From positions 107,088,382 through 107,152,381 of the forward strand of contig NC_035435.2 of assembly GCF_002127325.2 (NCBI RefSeq): 64,000 nucleotides of DNA, in the 5' to 3' direction. The notes below the pieces were generated by a model. It was given only the letters and a program-made list of their open reading frames with translations, was not told the origin of the DNA and did no database searches. This document shows positions 11,108-23,399 of the stretch, piece after piece. Position numbers and translations under genes: made by a program. Position 1 is the stretch's first letter. Every line of letters begins with the position of its first letter. Source of the stretch: Helianthus annuus. Taxonomy: Eukaryota; Streptophyta; Magnoliopsida; Asterales; Asteraceae.

Positions 11108-13962
11108 TGTAACACCCCGAAAACGGCTTTGGTAACCAAACCACGTTAATACTAATGACGGGTAAAATGCCGCTAGTGGTGAAAATTTGTCCGGTGAATG
11201 TTAGAATTTAAATAAATAAATCTAATATTAATTAAAAAGGAGGATAAATACTTTGAGAAAACAAAGTATATAGAAGGCACGAGTTAACGGGACCTAAAAT
11301 AATACGAGTTATAATCTACTCGAACCCATTGAGTTAACTAGGAATGTTTAACCCAGTTAACTAGATGAAATATTATTGGGAATAAGTAGGTTGTAGCCTA
11401 TTTAATAATTAACTAAACAAGAGGGGCCAATGTGGGATAACTTAAAAAGTTATTTAATAAAACAAAAAAAAATACACACACACACAGTGTGTGCGTGTTC
11501 TGATCGACCAGGAGGGTGCTCCAAGGAGCAAAACCCTAGTTCACACTAAATGACTAAATCGAAGCTCGAATCAAGACTCAAATCACTGCATGAACACATA
11601 AAAACGATCACCTAGTCATGGGGATCACAAGGTATGTTGAAGTTTGCTATTTGGTGAAACTTTGAAATTTTGATGAACAATCATAATCGAAATTCTGGAG
11701 TGAATGATGAATCTATGAGCATAGTTGTGATGAAATTCATGTTTAGAAACAGACCCTAGTTGAAAACTTGATGAATTAGTGTTAAAAACTAGGGATTTGA
11801 TGATTACCCATATGTGTGTTAAGTGGGTTATATATTATGGTGATGAACATATGATGATGTGTATTTTGTGAGAAAACTGATGTTATGATTCAAGTTCTTG
11901 ATATTGTTCATGAACACAAGACAAAGGGCTTAATTTTGATAATTAAAAACTTGGTTAAAAGTTAGTGATAAATTAGTTAAAAGATGTGTAAGAATCTTGC
12001 CCGTAAGGTGTTTGTTAAAATGGCCGAATGAATGTTGACATAATGAAATTATGAAAGAAACGCGTAATTGGCTAACTTGACTAACTACGTGTAATACAGA
12101 ATAATATGGGTTCTAAACGTGATGTTGATTGAACTTATTGTGGGTATAATATGATTGAAGTTAGTTGACTATCGAAAGTCAAATTAACCAACGTTGAAGT
12201 CGAATAGTTGTTTCGACATAGAATTCGTAAGATGGAATAGTTGTATGCGATAATGACTAAACTAACCGTCTTACGAATTATGATGATAGTTGACGCTCGA
12301 CAAGCTAGGTGGAAGCTTGGGGAAAGAAACGGGTTAAATGGAACAAGTACGCCGAAAAAGAGCATAGTCGGATGCAAGGTAAGTGAAACTTACACCTTTT
12401 TGTAGAATACATATCTATTCTATATGTTATAAATACAATGGAGATAATATTCGAAATATGGTTTCCGACACGAAATGATTTGGGTCGGAATCAGAAACAA
12501 ATGTTAGAAACCATAGTAATGGTAAAACGGGGTGGAACGGTAAACTAGTCAAGAAAAGAATAAGATAAAATGAGTTTTCGAACGGCTACTTTATGAGTAA
12601 GCTAAAACTAGTAAAAAGAGTAAAAGGGATCAAATGGTAATATTGATACCATTTGACAATTAACGACTAATAAGTGTATGTCGAGTCTCATGCTCGCAGG
12701 ATAAACGACTTGTGAATTAGCGAATCTATGAAATAGCAAATAAGTCAAGACAAGGTATTAAAACGGGTCAATATGTTGATCCGAGCCAGGTACGCATAAT
12801 TATGTTGTAGTTAAAAGTGCTATTTTGGTCAAATAATTGGTGAGAGTCCTTCGTCGTAAAAGAAGGACCAAAATCAACCAAAACGCCCTTGTAGACTAAA
12901 TTGAACAAACAACCCTTAAAGGTTGTTTGGAAACGAATTTCATGATTAGATAAATACTTAGAATAAGTATAGAAGTTGAAAGATGTAATGCGTTAGTCAA
13001 ATGGCTCTATTTGAGTTTTGCTGTAAAATAATAATCCGAGGGGTAGAACTTGGAACATATAAATATCCACATTAAATCCAACGCACATATTGTTGTGGTG
13101 GAAGATTACTTGATAAGAAATGTAGGAATAAGATGCTAGATATGAATGAAAGCGATTCCACGCTTTAAAATGCTTAAATACCCTTAACGGGTCAAAATAA
13201 GCATACGAGCGAAAACGGGTTTAAATTCCGTAATAAACCTGTGATTAGAACCTAATATGGTAGATAACCTTAATTTGAAGAAGTGTATGTGATATAAAGA
13301 TCAAACAAATATGTTTGTTTGATAAAATGCATAAACGGGTTAAAATTCGATAAAAAGGTAACGAGTCGAAGGCTTATAAGTCTCAAAATTTCTTATGTTG
13401 GATGTTGGATTTTAACTCCATATGATGGAGAATTAAATTACGGACGCGTAGGAAAAAGAATCGGGTAAAACGGATTAAAAACGAGAGAGTTATGCTCGTT
13501 TCCGTGAAATCGGGTCATGCTGGGAATGTGCAGCATCAGTTTAAGCAACAATCTGTGAAAAAAGGGGGCTAGGCGTCACGCGAAGCCCCTAGGCGTCACG
13601 TGACGCCCCCCAGCTCCGGAAAAGTTTTATTTTTTGTTGTTTTGACCCATGGGACTTGTTTAAACTTATTATTTAACTATCAAAACTAACTTTTAAGTTG
13701 GTTTTGATCATAGGTGATCGCCAAGAGTGCCCGGATGAAGATCAAGCTCGATGAAGAACCGAACACATGATAACGAAGCTTCCGCAATAAACTTTGTTTT
13801 GATTTCATAATGTGAATTATGGAAACACTTAAGATTGGTATTATGAATGTTTCAAACTTGTGTGAACATTCTTGAAGGAAAAGTTTTTATTAAGATCTTA
13901 TTTTTTATACATATAATGCATATTTTATTGATATATTACATTAAATTAGAATGGGTCTTACA
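11108..13962 (+). mobile_element. Solo LTR of a second, TGTAACACCCC-type family, nested
   Basis: It begins TGTAACACCCCGAAAACGGC and ends GGGTCTTACA, flanked by the perfect duplication CAGTC (11103-11107 and 13963-13967). The 2,855 bp contain no pol motif, PBS or long ORF. Long LTRs starting TGTAACACCCC are typical of Del/Tekay-type Ty3/gypsy elements, so assignment there is likely but not certain. An (AC)n run lies at ~11471-11487. A truncated internal region cannot be fully excluded without a second copy to compare. Confidence 0.8.
13571..13607. repeat. AGGCGTCACG repeat with a 16-bp palindrome
   Basis: AGGCGTCACG occurs at 13571-13580 and again at 13591-13600, where it forms the perfect palindrome GGCGTCACGTGACGCC (13592-13607). 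The centre CACGTG is a G-box core. It is a GC-rich island in an otherwise AT-rich LTR. Confidence 0.7.
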
Positions 13963-14669
13963 CAGTCCGTTTGGACGGTAGTCCGATCGGACGGCATTCC
14001 GTCCTGGTCGTTCCATTAGTCTTTCACTTGGTTATTTTGATAGTTTTTGTCGTTTTATCGAGATGTTTTGGATAACGTGTTAAACAACAGAAACCTCGTC
14101 AATACTTGGTACTCCTGATCGGACAGGAACAACCCAAACCCGATCAGTTAACTGTTCGAGGCGGTGTTCCACGTTTAACCCGAAATCGGTAAACCTCGTA
14201 GATAGAATCCAGATCTTAGACCAACACAACCACAAGAATGAGTAGGAAGTCGGTGCAAGCTCCGATTCTATCGGTTTTGAGTGCATTGAGTGTAAAAGAG
14301 TTGAAAGAAAGTTGAAAAACCTTCTCTCAATCCCTTTTACCGTGAATATGTTTAGATCTGGGAAAGATCTTTGTTTGTTTATGTGGAAATCGGTTAGACC
14401 TAAGTTGTTCTCAGTGGATTGAGGTCAAAACATGAAGTTCTTCAAGAACATCATGATGACATCATCCTAGAACACCTCAAATCTAGTGATTTCACGGTTA
14501 AAAGTTAAGATTCAAAAGATAGAACGGTGTAGAATCGAGTGTAGATCAAAGATGTACAAGATTTAGGTTGAGATCTTACCGGAATTGAGAGGAAACCGGA
14601 GAAAAGCAAGGTTGAAGCGCTGGTCAGACAGAGAGTACCAAAAGTAGAAAGTTTGATGGTGACATGGGG

Positions 14670-14680
14670 TATTTATAGGG
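14670..14680 (-). promoter_or_regulatory. TATA box of the solo LTR
   Basis: On the minus strand the sequence reads CCCTATAAATA. The matching TATA boxes in the other Tekay LTRs of the window (19295-19304, 38033-38042, 46714-46723) have the same form and the same neighbouring repeats upstream. Confidence 0.65.
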
Positions 14681-16370
14681 TTACCCAAAGTGGAAAGGAG
14701 TGGGTCGATTGGGTGGCAGCCTAATCGATTGGCTAGCCGATCGAGCGGCAGCTCGATCGATCAGCTGGTCGATCGGTTGGTCACCTGGTTGATCAGTCAA
14801 CTGGTTTGAGTGTTCGGTGCGACGAGTTTTGCTGTTTCGATTGCGATTGCGAGCGATGCGAATGCGATAGAGTTTCCTATTCAAATTACTTTTAATCCCA
14901 ACTACCATGTCTAACATACAATCATCCTATTTTACTTGCGTTCAGCGTTTGCGATTCGATTGCGATTGGGTTTCGATTGCGTTTCGTTTGATCATCACAA
15001 CATATACATAAGTAAACATGCACAAGTAACACATAAGGCACACACACACGTAAAACAATATCCAGAATGCGTAATTTGAGTTGCGAGCGCGATTGCGATA
15101 AGCGATAAGCAATCAAAGATGCGATAAATATCGAATAAACCTTGATTATTAATAGATACTCCACATAATACAACTAACGTCAAGCAAAAATTAGACTATC
15201 TATGAGTCAGAGAAGTCAAAACAGGAATTGAGTAAGGAGTGACAAATCACAATTAGCAATCTTTTCTTCATTTGACTTCAATCTTGACTTTGACTTTGAC
15301 TTTCGAAACACGGGGTGTTACATCTAAACTCTCTAAAACTAAACTACTGACATGCAAGTGAACCTATCGACCTAGTAAAGCTAAAGTAAGTCCGGATATC
15401 GAACCCATGAGACTCCTATTGAAAATGTGAACTAGACTCGATTACTTATCTACACTACTGATTTAACTGTTTTATTGTTTTTGAAGGAGGTTTCTAACAA
15501 TCCTAATGCATATAATTAATTGATCAACCAAGCGAACTAAGACATGAACTATAGTTGTAGACGACATCAGATGATGGTAAAAGCACTACCTATGTCAGAA
15601 TCCTACACATGAATGACTAGCTTTCTATCGGTGATGGAACTACTATAGAACCGGGATCTTAATATGCTAAACTCAAAGGATGATCTAAGGATCCTCGACC
15701 CTTCTCGAGGTGTCACCTAAAAGATGTTAAAATAGCAGGTTATGTGGATTCCCTCACGAGTTTCCAACTCTAATGATGACGTACCCTCTAGACAATCTAC
15801 CTCAAAACGCGATTGTCTAAATACACTAGGGAGTGTAAGGGGTAACTAATGGAATCTTAATTATACTCGATAGGCGAGGAATGACATGCAAACTATGGAA
15901 ATCTTCTCACAAAGGCTTTACTTCTAGAAACCTAACACTTAAGACAAACCGACAATCTTTCATGTCACGGATATCAAGACTGGTTGAAAACTCAGATCTA
16001 CTCAAATCAAAATTAAACCACATACATGTTCCAAAAACCGAAACCGAAAGATTACACATCAAACATATGTATTCATCACAACCTAGGTAGTTCTATGAAG
16101 TTTACCCAATAATCATCTTGAAAACACAAAGAAGTATCAAACTAGGTTTAACAAACATGTGCAGAATCAAAGTAAACAAAGAAAACAAGAAACCAAATTT
16201 TAAAATCCGAAGAATTCTTGATCAAATTGCTTGAAACCTTGAATCTTAGCTTCATGACATACCAAAATCGCCCAGAGCAACCTCTTGTTCATCCAAAGTG
16301 CAGGTTCTATCTAGTGAAACTCGTAACTAGGGTTTTAATATCGAAACTTGGAAAACAAACTTTTCACGTA

Positions 16371-17222
16371 ATAAAGCCCCCTTGCGCTGTGAGAGGGGTA
16401 TTGAACATTTTTGTCGCGTGACGGGAGGGGTATTGAACACTTCTCTCACTCTACCTAATATCTCTTTCATCTTTGTCTTTCTCTCTCAACTAAACTACCG
16501 CGCCACCACCACCACCAACACCGCACCACCACACCTTCACCACCTCCACCACCACCGCAGCAGCACCACCACCACCGCAGAGCACCACCACCACCGCACC
16601 ACCTCCACCATCGCTGCAACACCCCCACCGTTGCAACCTCGGACCTTGTGTGCGCAATCATGAATCACTCCACCATCACCACCCCCTAATACCTACACCC
16701 TCTGATCTCTGATGGCTATCCACCCACTGCTTACTACCAGGACCTACCCCTGAGACCACCAACGCATCACCGTACCGCCGAACCAGTTGGTTTCATCCTC
16801 TCTTATCGTGGTTCACCACTGTTCTCCGTTACGCACAAGCATACTCGATTCCATGTATGATTTCTCAATTAAACTTATGAACTTTGAGCAACCATAGTTC
16901 AGATTGCTTCGTCGTCGTCGGAGAAGCCATTATTTGGTTTTCTGATTGTGATTTTGGTTGAGAAGTTGATGGTGTTTCTTTACAGTATGCTTTACGTCTT
17001 CGTTTAATTGGACATTATGGGGTTTGGTTGGTGAGGCTATTGATGGTGGTGGTGGTAAGAGGGGTGGCCGCGGGAGGGTGTTCAGTGGTGGTGGTGGTGA
17101 TGAGGAGGAGTTCTTGGCGTCAGGTGTGTGTGAGAGAGATGTTTGGTGTGTATGTATTAATGACTGTTCTTTATACTCTATGCATTAAAAATTTGTACTC
17201 ATTGTGTAAATGAGTAAAATAC
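16371..17222. other. Low-complexity region with CCACCA and GGTGGT repeats
   Basis: A direct repeat of GAGGGGTATTGAACA (about 16391 and 16425) is followed by a CCACCACC-type microsatellite (about 16502-16640) and, further right, GGTGGTGGT stretches (about 17043-17100). The two repeat blocks are in opposite orientation, which could mark a decayed foldback MITE. I see no gene. His/Pro-rich frames here come from the repeats. Confidence 0.45.
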
Positions 17223-17675
17223 CCTTGGGTAGCGTTTGGTATGCAGGAATGAGAGGTGGAATGGAATGGACCATTGCGAGGGAATGAAGAAAAGAGCGTT
17301 TGGTTGGTCGATGGAATGGAATCGTCCATTCCAAGATGCATTCCATTTCCTCAAAATCATTTCATCCGTCCCCCTAATTTTTTTCCATTCCATTCTCTAT
17401 TTGCCCTTATTAACAACACCACAACCCACCACTGTTGCCACCACCCACCACCACCGCCATCCACCACCGCCGCCTGTTGTCGTCACCCACCTCCGCCGCC
17501 ACCCATCGGCGTCACCGCTACCAATGCCACCTCCGCCAACTCCGACCACCACTGCTGCCACCCACCGACGACACCACCACTGCCAACACTGCTAATGTAA
17601 CCATCGCCGCCACCACCGCCCGACCCGCCACCTCCGCTACCGCCACCCACCTCCGTCCCCACCACCGCCTCCGCC
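17223..17675. mobile_element. Possible MITE remnant plus CCACCG repeats, cut by an LTR
   Basis: GGGTAGCGTTTGGT at the left edge and repeated GGAATGGAATG words (17265-17400, with their complement CATTCCATTCC) resemble the ends of GGAATGG-type plant MITEs. From 17415 the sequence is a CCACCACCGCC microsatellite. It stops where the LTR of element D begins at 17676. The assignment is tentative. Confidence 0.35.
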
Positions 17676-19294
17676 TGTCACACCCCAACCGATGGCGGAA
17701 ACATCAGGGCGCGGCACTGAGCGAAACAGATTGTTCAAGAGAAATCCATAACAGCTAATATTACCGAATATTTAACGTTAAGTCCCATACCAAAACATAT
17801 CCAGCAAAATAGTTATTACAGACATTTCGTCTCAAAAACAAATAAAACTGTTCCAATGACTCAAATTTAAATAAATTGTTTGTTTGTTTCTAGACTTTTC
17901 CTAACTTGATTCCACATAGCAAGTGTCCTAGCAGATAGCATCCGAAACACCTGTCACATACGTAAAAATAGAGGTCAATACACATAGTGTAAAGGTGAGC
18001 ATACAAGTTTAATAGATATAATAGAGTTCAAAATCGTTTACGCATAACCAGCATGTAACATGTATAAAGTGAAGGCTAGTAGATTATCGACAGAGAAATA
18101 TGCACAGACGTGACTGCGAGTTGTAGAATGCACAACACATATCCCCACTGGGACACGTGAAGTAAAGCCCATAACAACCCCTGTCCACGACAGGTGCTGA
18201 GTCCAAACTATAGTACTATCGTTTCTAAGGTGTCAGGCAACAATCACTGTGTTAACATAACATACAAGCATTCATCGAATAACACGTAGCATGCAATGAC
18301 GGTTAGCGTATAAATAGTGTTTGCGTTGTGTGTCGCTTGTGATTTAGAATAAGTAACGTATGTAACACCCAAAAGTGCCTAAAGCAAAAAGGGATCGAGT
18401 ATACTCACAGATTGTGTTTAACAAGTAAACACGCTCTTGGATTGAAGGGAACACTGAGAGAGATTAGCCTAAACAGTTAACGATAGCATAAACGCTAAGC
18501 GGCATGTAAAACGGTGCAAGGGTGATAAATGTCGGATGGTAATCTGATCGGATGGCAATCTTATCGGATGGCCAGCTGATCGGATGTCAATCCGTTCGGA
18601 TGGTCATTCGATCGGATGGCCATTCGATTGGATTGACATCTTGATGTGTTTGTGTATGATGGTTTGCCTTTTGAAGTTTTCGTTGTAGCATTTTGAAAAC
18701 AGAGAAGTATCTCTGCCTTTCAGGTCATTCGATCGAACGGCGGTTCGATCGGGTGACGTTCCGTTCAGCGAGGTATTTGTCAGAGAACAAGTTCACAGTA
18801 GTGTTGTCACCTGATCGGTTGTCTCTTGGATAGAATTTAGATCTTGAACCAATACATCACTAAGAGAGAGTAGGAGATCAGAACTAGCTCTAATTCTACC
18901 GGTTTTGAGTGCATTGAGTGTAAAAGAGTTGAAAGAAAGTTAGAAACCATCTTTCAATCCTCTTCACCATGAATATGTTCAGATCTATTCAAGATCTTTG
19001 TTCATTCATGTGGAAATCGACCAGATCTGAGTTGTTCTTGGTGGATTGAAGCCAAAACATGAAGTTCATAAGAACTCCATGATGACATCACCCTAGAACA
19101 CCTCAGATCCACTGATTTCACGGTTAAAAGTTAAGATTCAAAAGAGAGAATAATGAAGAAGTGCGTGTAGATCGTAGAAGTACAAGATTTAGGTTGAAAA
19201 CTTACAAGAATCGCGAGAAATCGAGAGAAAGAAGGGCTGAAGCGAGCTGGTCGAGCAGAGGAGCTGTCACATCAAGTGATGTGACAAGTGAGGG

Positions 19295-19304
19295 TATTTA
19301 TAGG
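19295..19304 (-). promoter_or_regulatory. TATA box in the element D LTR
   Basis: Minus strand CCTATAAATA. The array of CCGATCGGATGG units (19330-19435) lies directly upstream, and a splice-donor-like GTAAG lies about 90 nt downstream, as in element B. Confidence 0.65.
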
Positions 19305-19329
19305 GTTTCCCAAAAAGGAAAGTGCAAAG

Positions 19330-19435
19330 GATCGGGTGGGTCACCGATCGGATGACAGTCCGATCGGATGGCAACCCGATCGGATGGCAATCTGATCGGT
19401 TGGTCATCCGATCGAGCGGTCACTCGATCGAGTGG
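19330..19435. repeat. CCGATCGGATGG array upstream of the LTR TATA box
   Basis: About six units of (C)CGATCGGATGG or CGATCGAGTGG follow each other with ~16-20-bp spacing. The position is just upstream of the TATA box on the minus strand, so it falls in U3. Confidence 0.8.
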
Positions 19436-19943
19436 CTCCGACGTTTTGTTTTGTGTGTTGGTTTTGCGATGCGTTTCGAGTGAGCGGTGCGATAGAATTA
19501 CCCATTAGTTACACAACTAATCCCAACTACTATATCTAACATACAATCACTATAATTAACTTGCATTTAGCGTTTGCGATTCGATTGCGATAGAGTTGCG
19601 ATTAATCAGCACAACATAAACATACACAAACATGCACAAGTAACACATAAATAGCACACACACGTAAAACAATATCCAGAACGCATAATTCGGGTTGCGA
19701 ATGCGATTGCGATGCGATAAGCGATAAAGCGATAAAACATACGATAAACATCGATTAAAACCTTGATTATTAACAAGTACTCCACATAATACGACTAATG
19801 CGATAAAATAAACAGATCATCTACAAGTCAAAGAAGTCAAAATAGGAGTTGAGCAAGGAGTGACATATTGCGATTAGCAATCTTTTCTTCCTTTGACTTC
19901 AATGTTGACTTTGACTTTGACTTTCGAAACACGGGGTGTTACA

Positions 19944-19960
19944 GCCTCCCCCTCTTAAGG
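19944..19960 (-). other. Polypurine tract of element D
   Basis: Minus strand CTTAAGAGGGGGAGGC directly before the 3' LTR start TGTAACACCCC. It primes plus-strand DNA synthesis in LTR retrotransposons. Confidence 0.8.
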
Positions 19961-20001
19961 GAATTTCGTCCCGAAATTAGTGCTTTAGCCATAACAAACA
20001 A

Positions 20002-23000
20002 CTACGGGTACTTTGCCTTCATGTGGCTTTCGAGTTCCCAAGTGAACTCTGCGCCTCGTTTGCCTTCCCAGCGGACCTTCACGATGGGAATGCGTGAGCC
20101 CCTGAGTTGCTTGGTTTGGCGGTACATGATCTCGACAGGCTTCTCCACGAAGTGTAATGTTTCATCCACTTGAAGATCCTCCAATGGAACGTGTAAATCA
20201 TGCTCCACCAGGCACTTTTTGAGGTTCGAAACGTGGAAAGTTGGGTGTACGTTGCTAAGTTCCTACGGTAGTTTGAGTCTGTAGGCCATTTTGCTGATCC
20301 TTTCCAGAATCTTAAAGGGTCCAACATATCGAGGCGCGAGCTTTCCTTTCTTTCCGAATCTGACCAAACCCTTCCAAGGTGATACCTTTAGGAGTACGTG
20401 GTCGCTAACGTCAAATTCAAGAGGCTTGCGTCGTCTATCGGTGTAACTTTTCTGACGACTCCGAGCTTTCAGCAGATTGTCTCCAATTTGGAGGATTTTG
20501 TCAGTCGTTTCTTGGAATAGCTCAGGACCGGTTATTTGCGAATCTCTGATCTCGTGGCATGCAATGGGCGATCGACATCTCGTTCCGTATAATGCCTCAA
20601 ATGATGGCATTTGAATGCTGGAATGATAACTGTTATTGTACGAGAATTCGACTAAAGGTAAGTATGCATCCCAATTACCACCGAAATCTATGACACACGA
20701 ACGGAGCATGTCTTCAAGGGTACGAATCGTTCTTTCAGTCTGACCGTTGGTTTGGGAATGTAAAGCGGTGCTTAGATTAAGCGTAGTACCGAGAGCGGAT
20801 TGAAACGTTTCCCATAGACGTGAGGTAAACCGAGCATCACGGTCAGAGATGATGTCGTAAGGCATCCCATGTTGACAAATGATCTCACTGGTGTAGATTC
20901 GGGCTAATTTTTCTACCTTGTAGTCTCTCGTATCGGCAGAAAATGAGCAGATTTAGTCAAATGGTCAACGACAACCCAGATGCTGTCATGACTTGATGGC
21001 GTGCGCGGAAGTTTTGTTATGAAGTCCATAGCTATACTCTCTCATTTCCACTTAGGGATCTCGGGTTGGACGAGTAAGCCAGAGGGTCTTTGATGCTCGG
21101 CCTTGACTTTCGAGCAAGTCAGGCACTTTGAAACATAGAGAGCGATATCTTTCTTCATACCCGGCCACCAGTACTTGTAGCGAAGGTCCTGGTACATTTT
21201 ATCGGCACCGGGATGAATAGAATATCGGGATTTGTGGGCTTCTTCCATCACAGTCTGTCGAAAATCGGTCCGCTTAGGGATCCAGATTCGGTCCAGATAA
21301 TGGAATATCCCATTCGACTTGTTCACTAGTTGGGCTCCATCATTGAGAATCCTTTCCTTCTTCAAAGTGCGTTTGGTAAAACAGGCATGTTGGGCTTCGC
21401 GGATGAGAGTTTCGAGATGATGCTGAGCTCGGACATTACGAACACTATGCAAATAGCTTCGTCGGCTTAGCGCGTCAGCAACGACATTTGCTTTGCCAAG
21501 ATGATAATGAATCTCACATTCGTAATCGTTGAGAAGTTCCACCCATCGGCGTTAACGCATGTTCAGTTCTTTCTGGCTGAAGATGTGTTGTAGGCTCCTG
21601 TGTTGGGTGAAGACCGTACACTTAGTACCATAAAGGTAGTGTCGCCAAATCTTCAACGCAAAAACAACTGCACCTAGCTCGAGGTCGTGGGTTGTATAGT
21701 TCTTCTCGTGGATTTTGAGCTGACGAGACGCATAAGCGATAACCTTATCACGTTCCATGAGCACGCAACCAAGACCAAGGTTCGAGGCATCGCAGTAGAC
21801 AACGAAGTCATCGTTTCCGTCGGGTAGACCAAGGACGGGAGCATTGCAGAGCATATGCTTGAGGGTTTGAAAGGCAGTCTCTTGTCCAGTTCCCTAAACA
21901 AAAGGCTTGTCTTTATGCGTGAGAGAAGTAAGCGGCACATCGATTTTAGAGAATCCTTCGATAAATCGGCGATCATAGCCCGCTAGTCCGAGAAAAGAAC
22001 GGATTTCAGACGGGTTCTTAGGTGTAACCCAACTCTTAATAGCTTCGATCTTCGCGGGGTCGACGTGAATACCTTGACTATTGACAATATGACCGAGGAA
22101 TTGAACCTCCTCTAGCCAAAATTCGCACTTGGGGAACTTGGCGTAGAGTCGATTCCCTTGGAGTAGCTCGAGAACCAAATGTAGATTTTGCACGTGTTCG
22201 GTTTTCGACTTGGAATAGATAAGGATATCATCGATGAACACGATGACGAAGCGATCAAGAAATGGTTTACAAACGCGATTCATCAGATCCATGAAAACCG
22301 CGGGTGCGTTGGTTAAACCAAAAGGCATAACAACAAACTCATAGTGGCCGTAACGAGTGCGAAAAGCGGTTTTGGGTATATCCTCCTCTTGGATGCGCAA
22401 CTGGTGATAGCCAGAGCGTAGATCGATCTTCGAGAAACACGTAGCGCCTTGTAACTGGTCAAACAAATCATCGATTCGAGGCAGGGGATAGCGATTCTTG
22501 ATTCTCAGCTTATTCAATTCCCTGTATTCAATGCACGTTCGGAACGACCCATCCTTCTTTTGGAAAAAAGGACTGGTGCGCCCAAGGATAAGTGCTCGGG
22601 CAAATGAAGCCTTTATCAAGTAATTCCTGAAGCTGACTCGAGAGTTCGCGCATTTGGGACGGAGCGAGTCGATAAGGAGCTTTAGCAACAGGATTTGCTC
22701 CAGGAATGAGGTCGATACAAAAGTCTATATCATGACTTGGTAATAGCCCTGGGAGATCATCAGGGAACACGAGAGGGAATTCACAAACAATAGGTACCTG
22801 GTTTACCGCCTTTTCTTTCTTTTCCTTTTCCGCTACTACAATGTTGGCCCAGAAAGCTCTGTATTCCTTACGGAGATACTTGCTAGCTTGGACACATGAC
22901 ATGAGTTTGAGACCTTTCGAGGGAGTTTCACCATACACACATAGTTGGTCACCATTCGCGAGCGAGAATCGAATCATCTTATCGAAGCAAACAACTTCAG

Positions 23001-23399
23001 CATGGTTTTGGCGAAGAAAGTCCATGCCTACTATGACGGCAAAACTACCGAGCTGCATCGGAATAAGGTCGATAGGAAAGATGTGATTGTTGAGTTCGAC
23101 AGTATAATCACGAAGAACAGAATTGACAGCGACGGTTCTTCCGGTGGCAACTTCAACCTCGAACGTTGAGGGGAGATGGGAGCGCTTACGATTAAGGAGC
23201 TTTTCGAATTCAAACGACACAAAACAGTTATCGACTCCAGTAACAAACAAACACGAAGCATATATACCATTCACAAGGAACGTACCATAGACCACGTTGT
23301 TGTCAGCCTGAGCCTGGCGCACATTGATGTTGAAAGTTCGGGCGCGAGCTGCTTGTTGCTGTTGTTGATGAGGCTGCTGCTGGGGTTGTTGTTGGGGCT
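20002..23399 (-). pseudogene. Element D protease-RT-RNase H-integrase-chromodomain, broken
   Basis: Fragments in several frames together cover the full pol. The protease motif reads LFVTGVDN, where LFDTGADN is expected, so the catalytic Asp is lost. RT keeps [11 protein letters not shown]. RNase H has FTQHRSLQ where an Asp is expected (FTDHRSLQ). The integrase zinc region (HPGADK ... [16 protein letters not shown]) and DDE parts ([26 protein letters not shown]) are present but separated by shifts around 20,870-21,040. A stop interrupts the linker near 20262, and the chromodomain (VEIMYRQTKQL ... VRWEGKRGAEFTWELES) ends in a premature stop near 20002. The element is not functional. Confidence 0.85.

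Larger units (their letters stand above)
9749..15322 (-). mobile_element. Solo LTR of a Tekay-type chromovirus, interrupted by another LTR
   Basis: Read on the plus strand it begins TGTCACACCCCAACC and ends GGGGTGTTACA, the same ends as the LTRs of element D. It is flanked by the perfect duplication TCTAA (9744-9748 and 15323-15327). No gag, pol, PBS or polypurine tract is present, so this is a solo LTR left by recombination between two LTRs. Without the insertion at 11108-13962 it measures about 2.7 kb. It contains GATCGG repeat arrays (about 10595-11100 and 14700-14790), a TATA box on the minus strand and a splice-donor-like site at about 14575. Confidence 0.9.
9123..16370. mobile_element. 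Older LTR-like sequence, split by a solo LTR
   Basis: A block near 9132 (GGCAAGTGTAC ... GTAAGACCGAG) and one near 15355 (GCAAGTGAACC ... GTAAGTCCGG) resemble each other. Both resemble 54117 onward in the Athila-like LTR (GGCAAGTGCACC ... GTAAGATACCGAG). Such blocks recur in plant LTRs. The sequence is interrupted by the solo LTR 9749-15322, whose duplication TCTAA marks the break. No ORF, PBS or clear ends were found. Limits and family are uncertain. Confidence 0.35.
17676..19943 (-). repeat. 3' LTR of element D (2,268 bp)
   Basis: On the plus strand it starts TGTCACACCCC and ends GGGGTGTTACA. It contains GATCGG repeats at 18535-18790 and 19330-19435. The left flank is CCGCC, but the partner duplication was lost with the 5' LTR end. 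A SD-like GTAAG (minus) is at about 19201-19205. Confidence 0.9.

Noticed and set aside
16382..17665. His/Pro/Thr-rich ORFs in CCACCA and CCACCG repeats
   Set aside because: Microsatellite translation on both strands; the same stretch is open in several frames.
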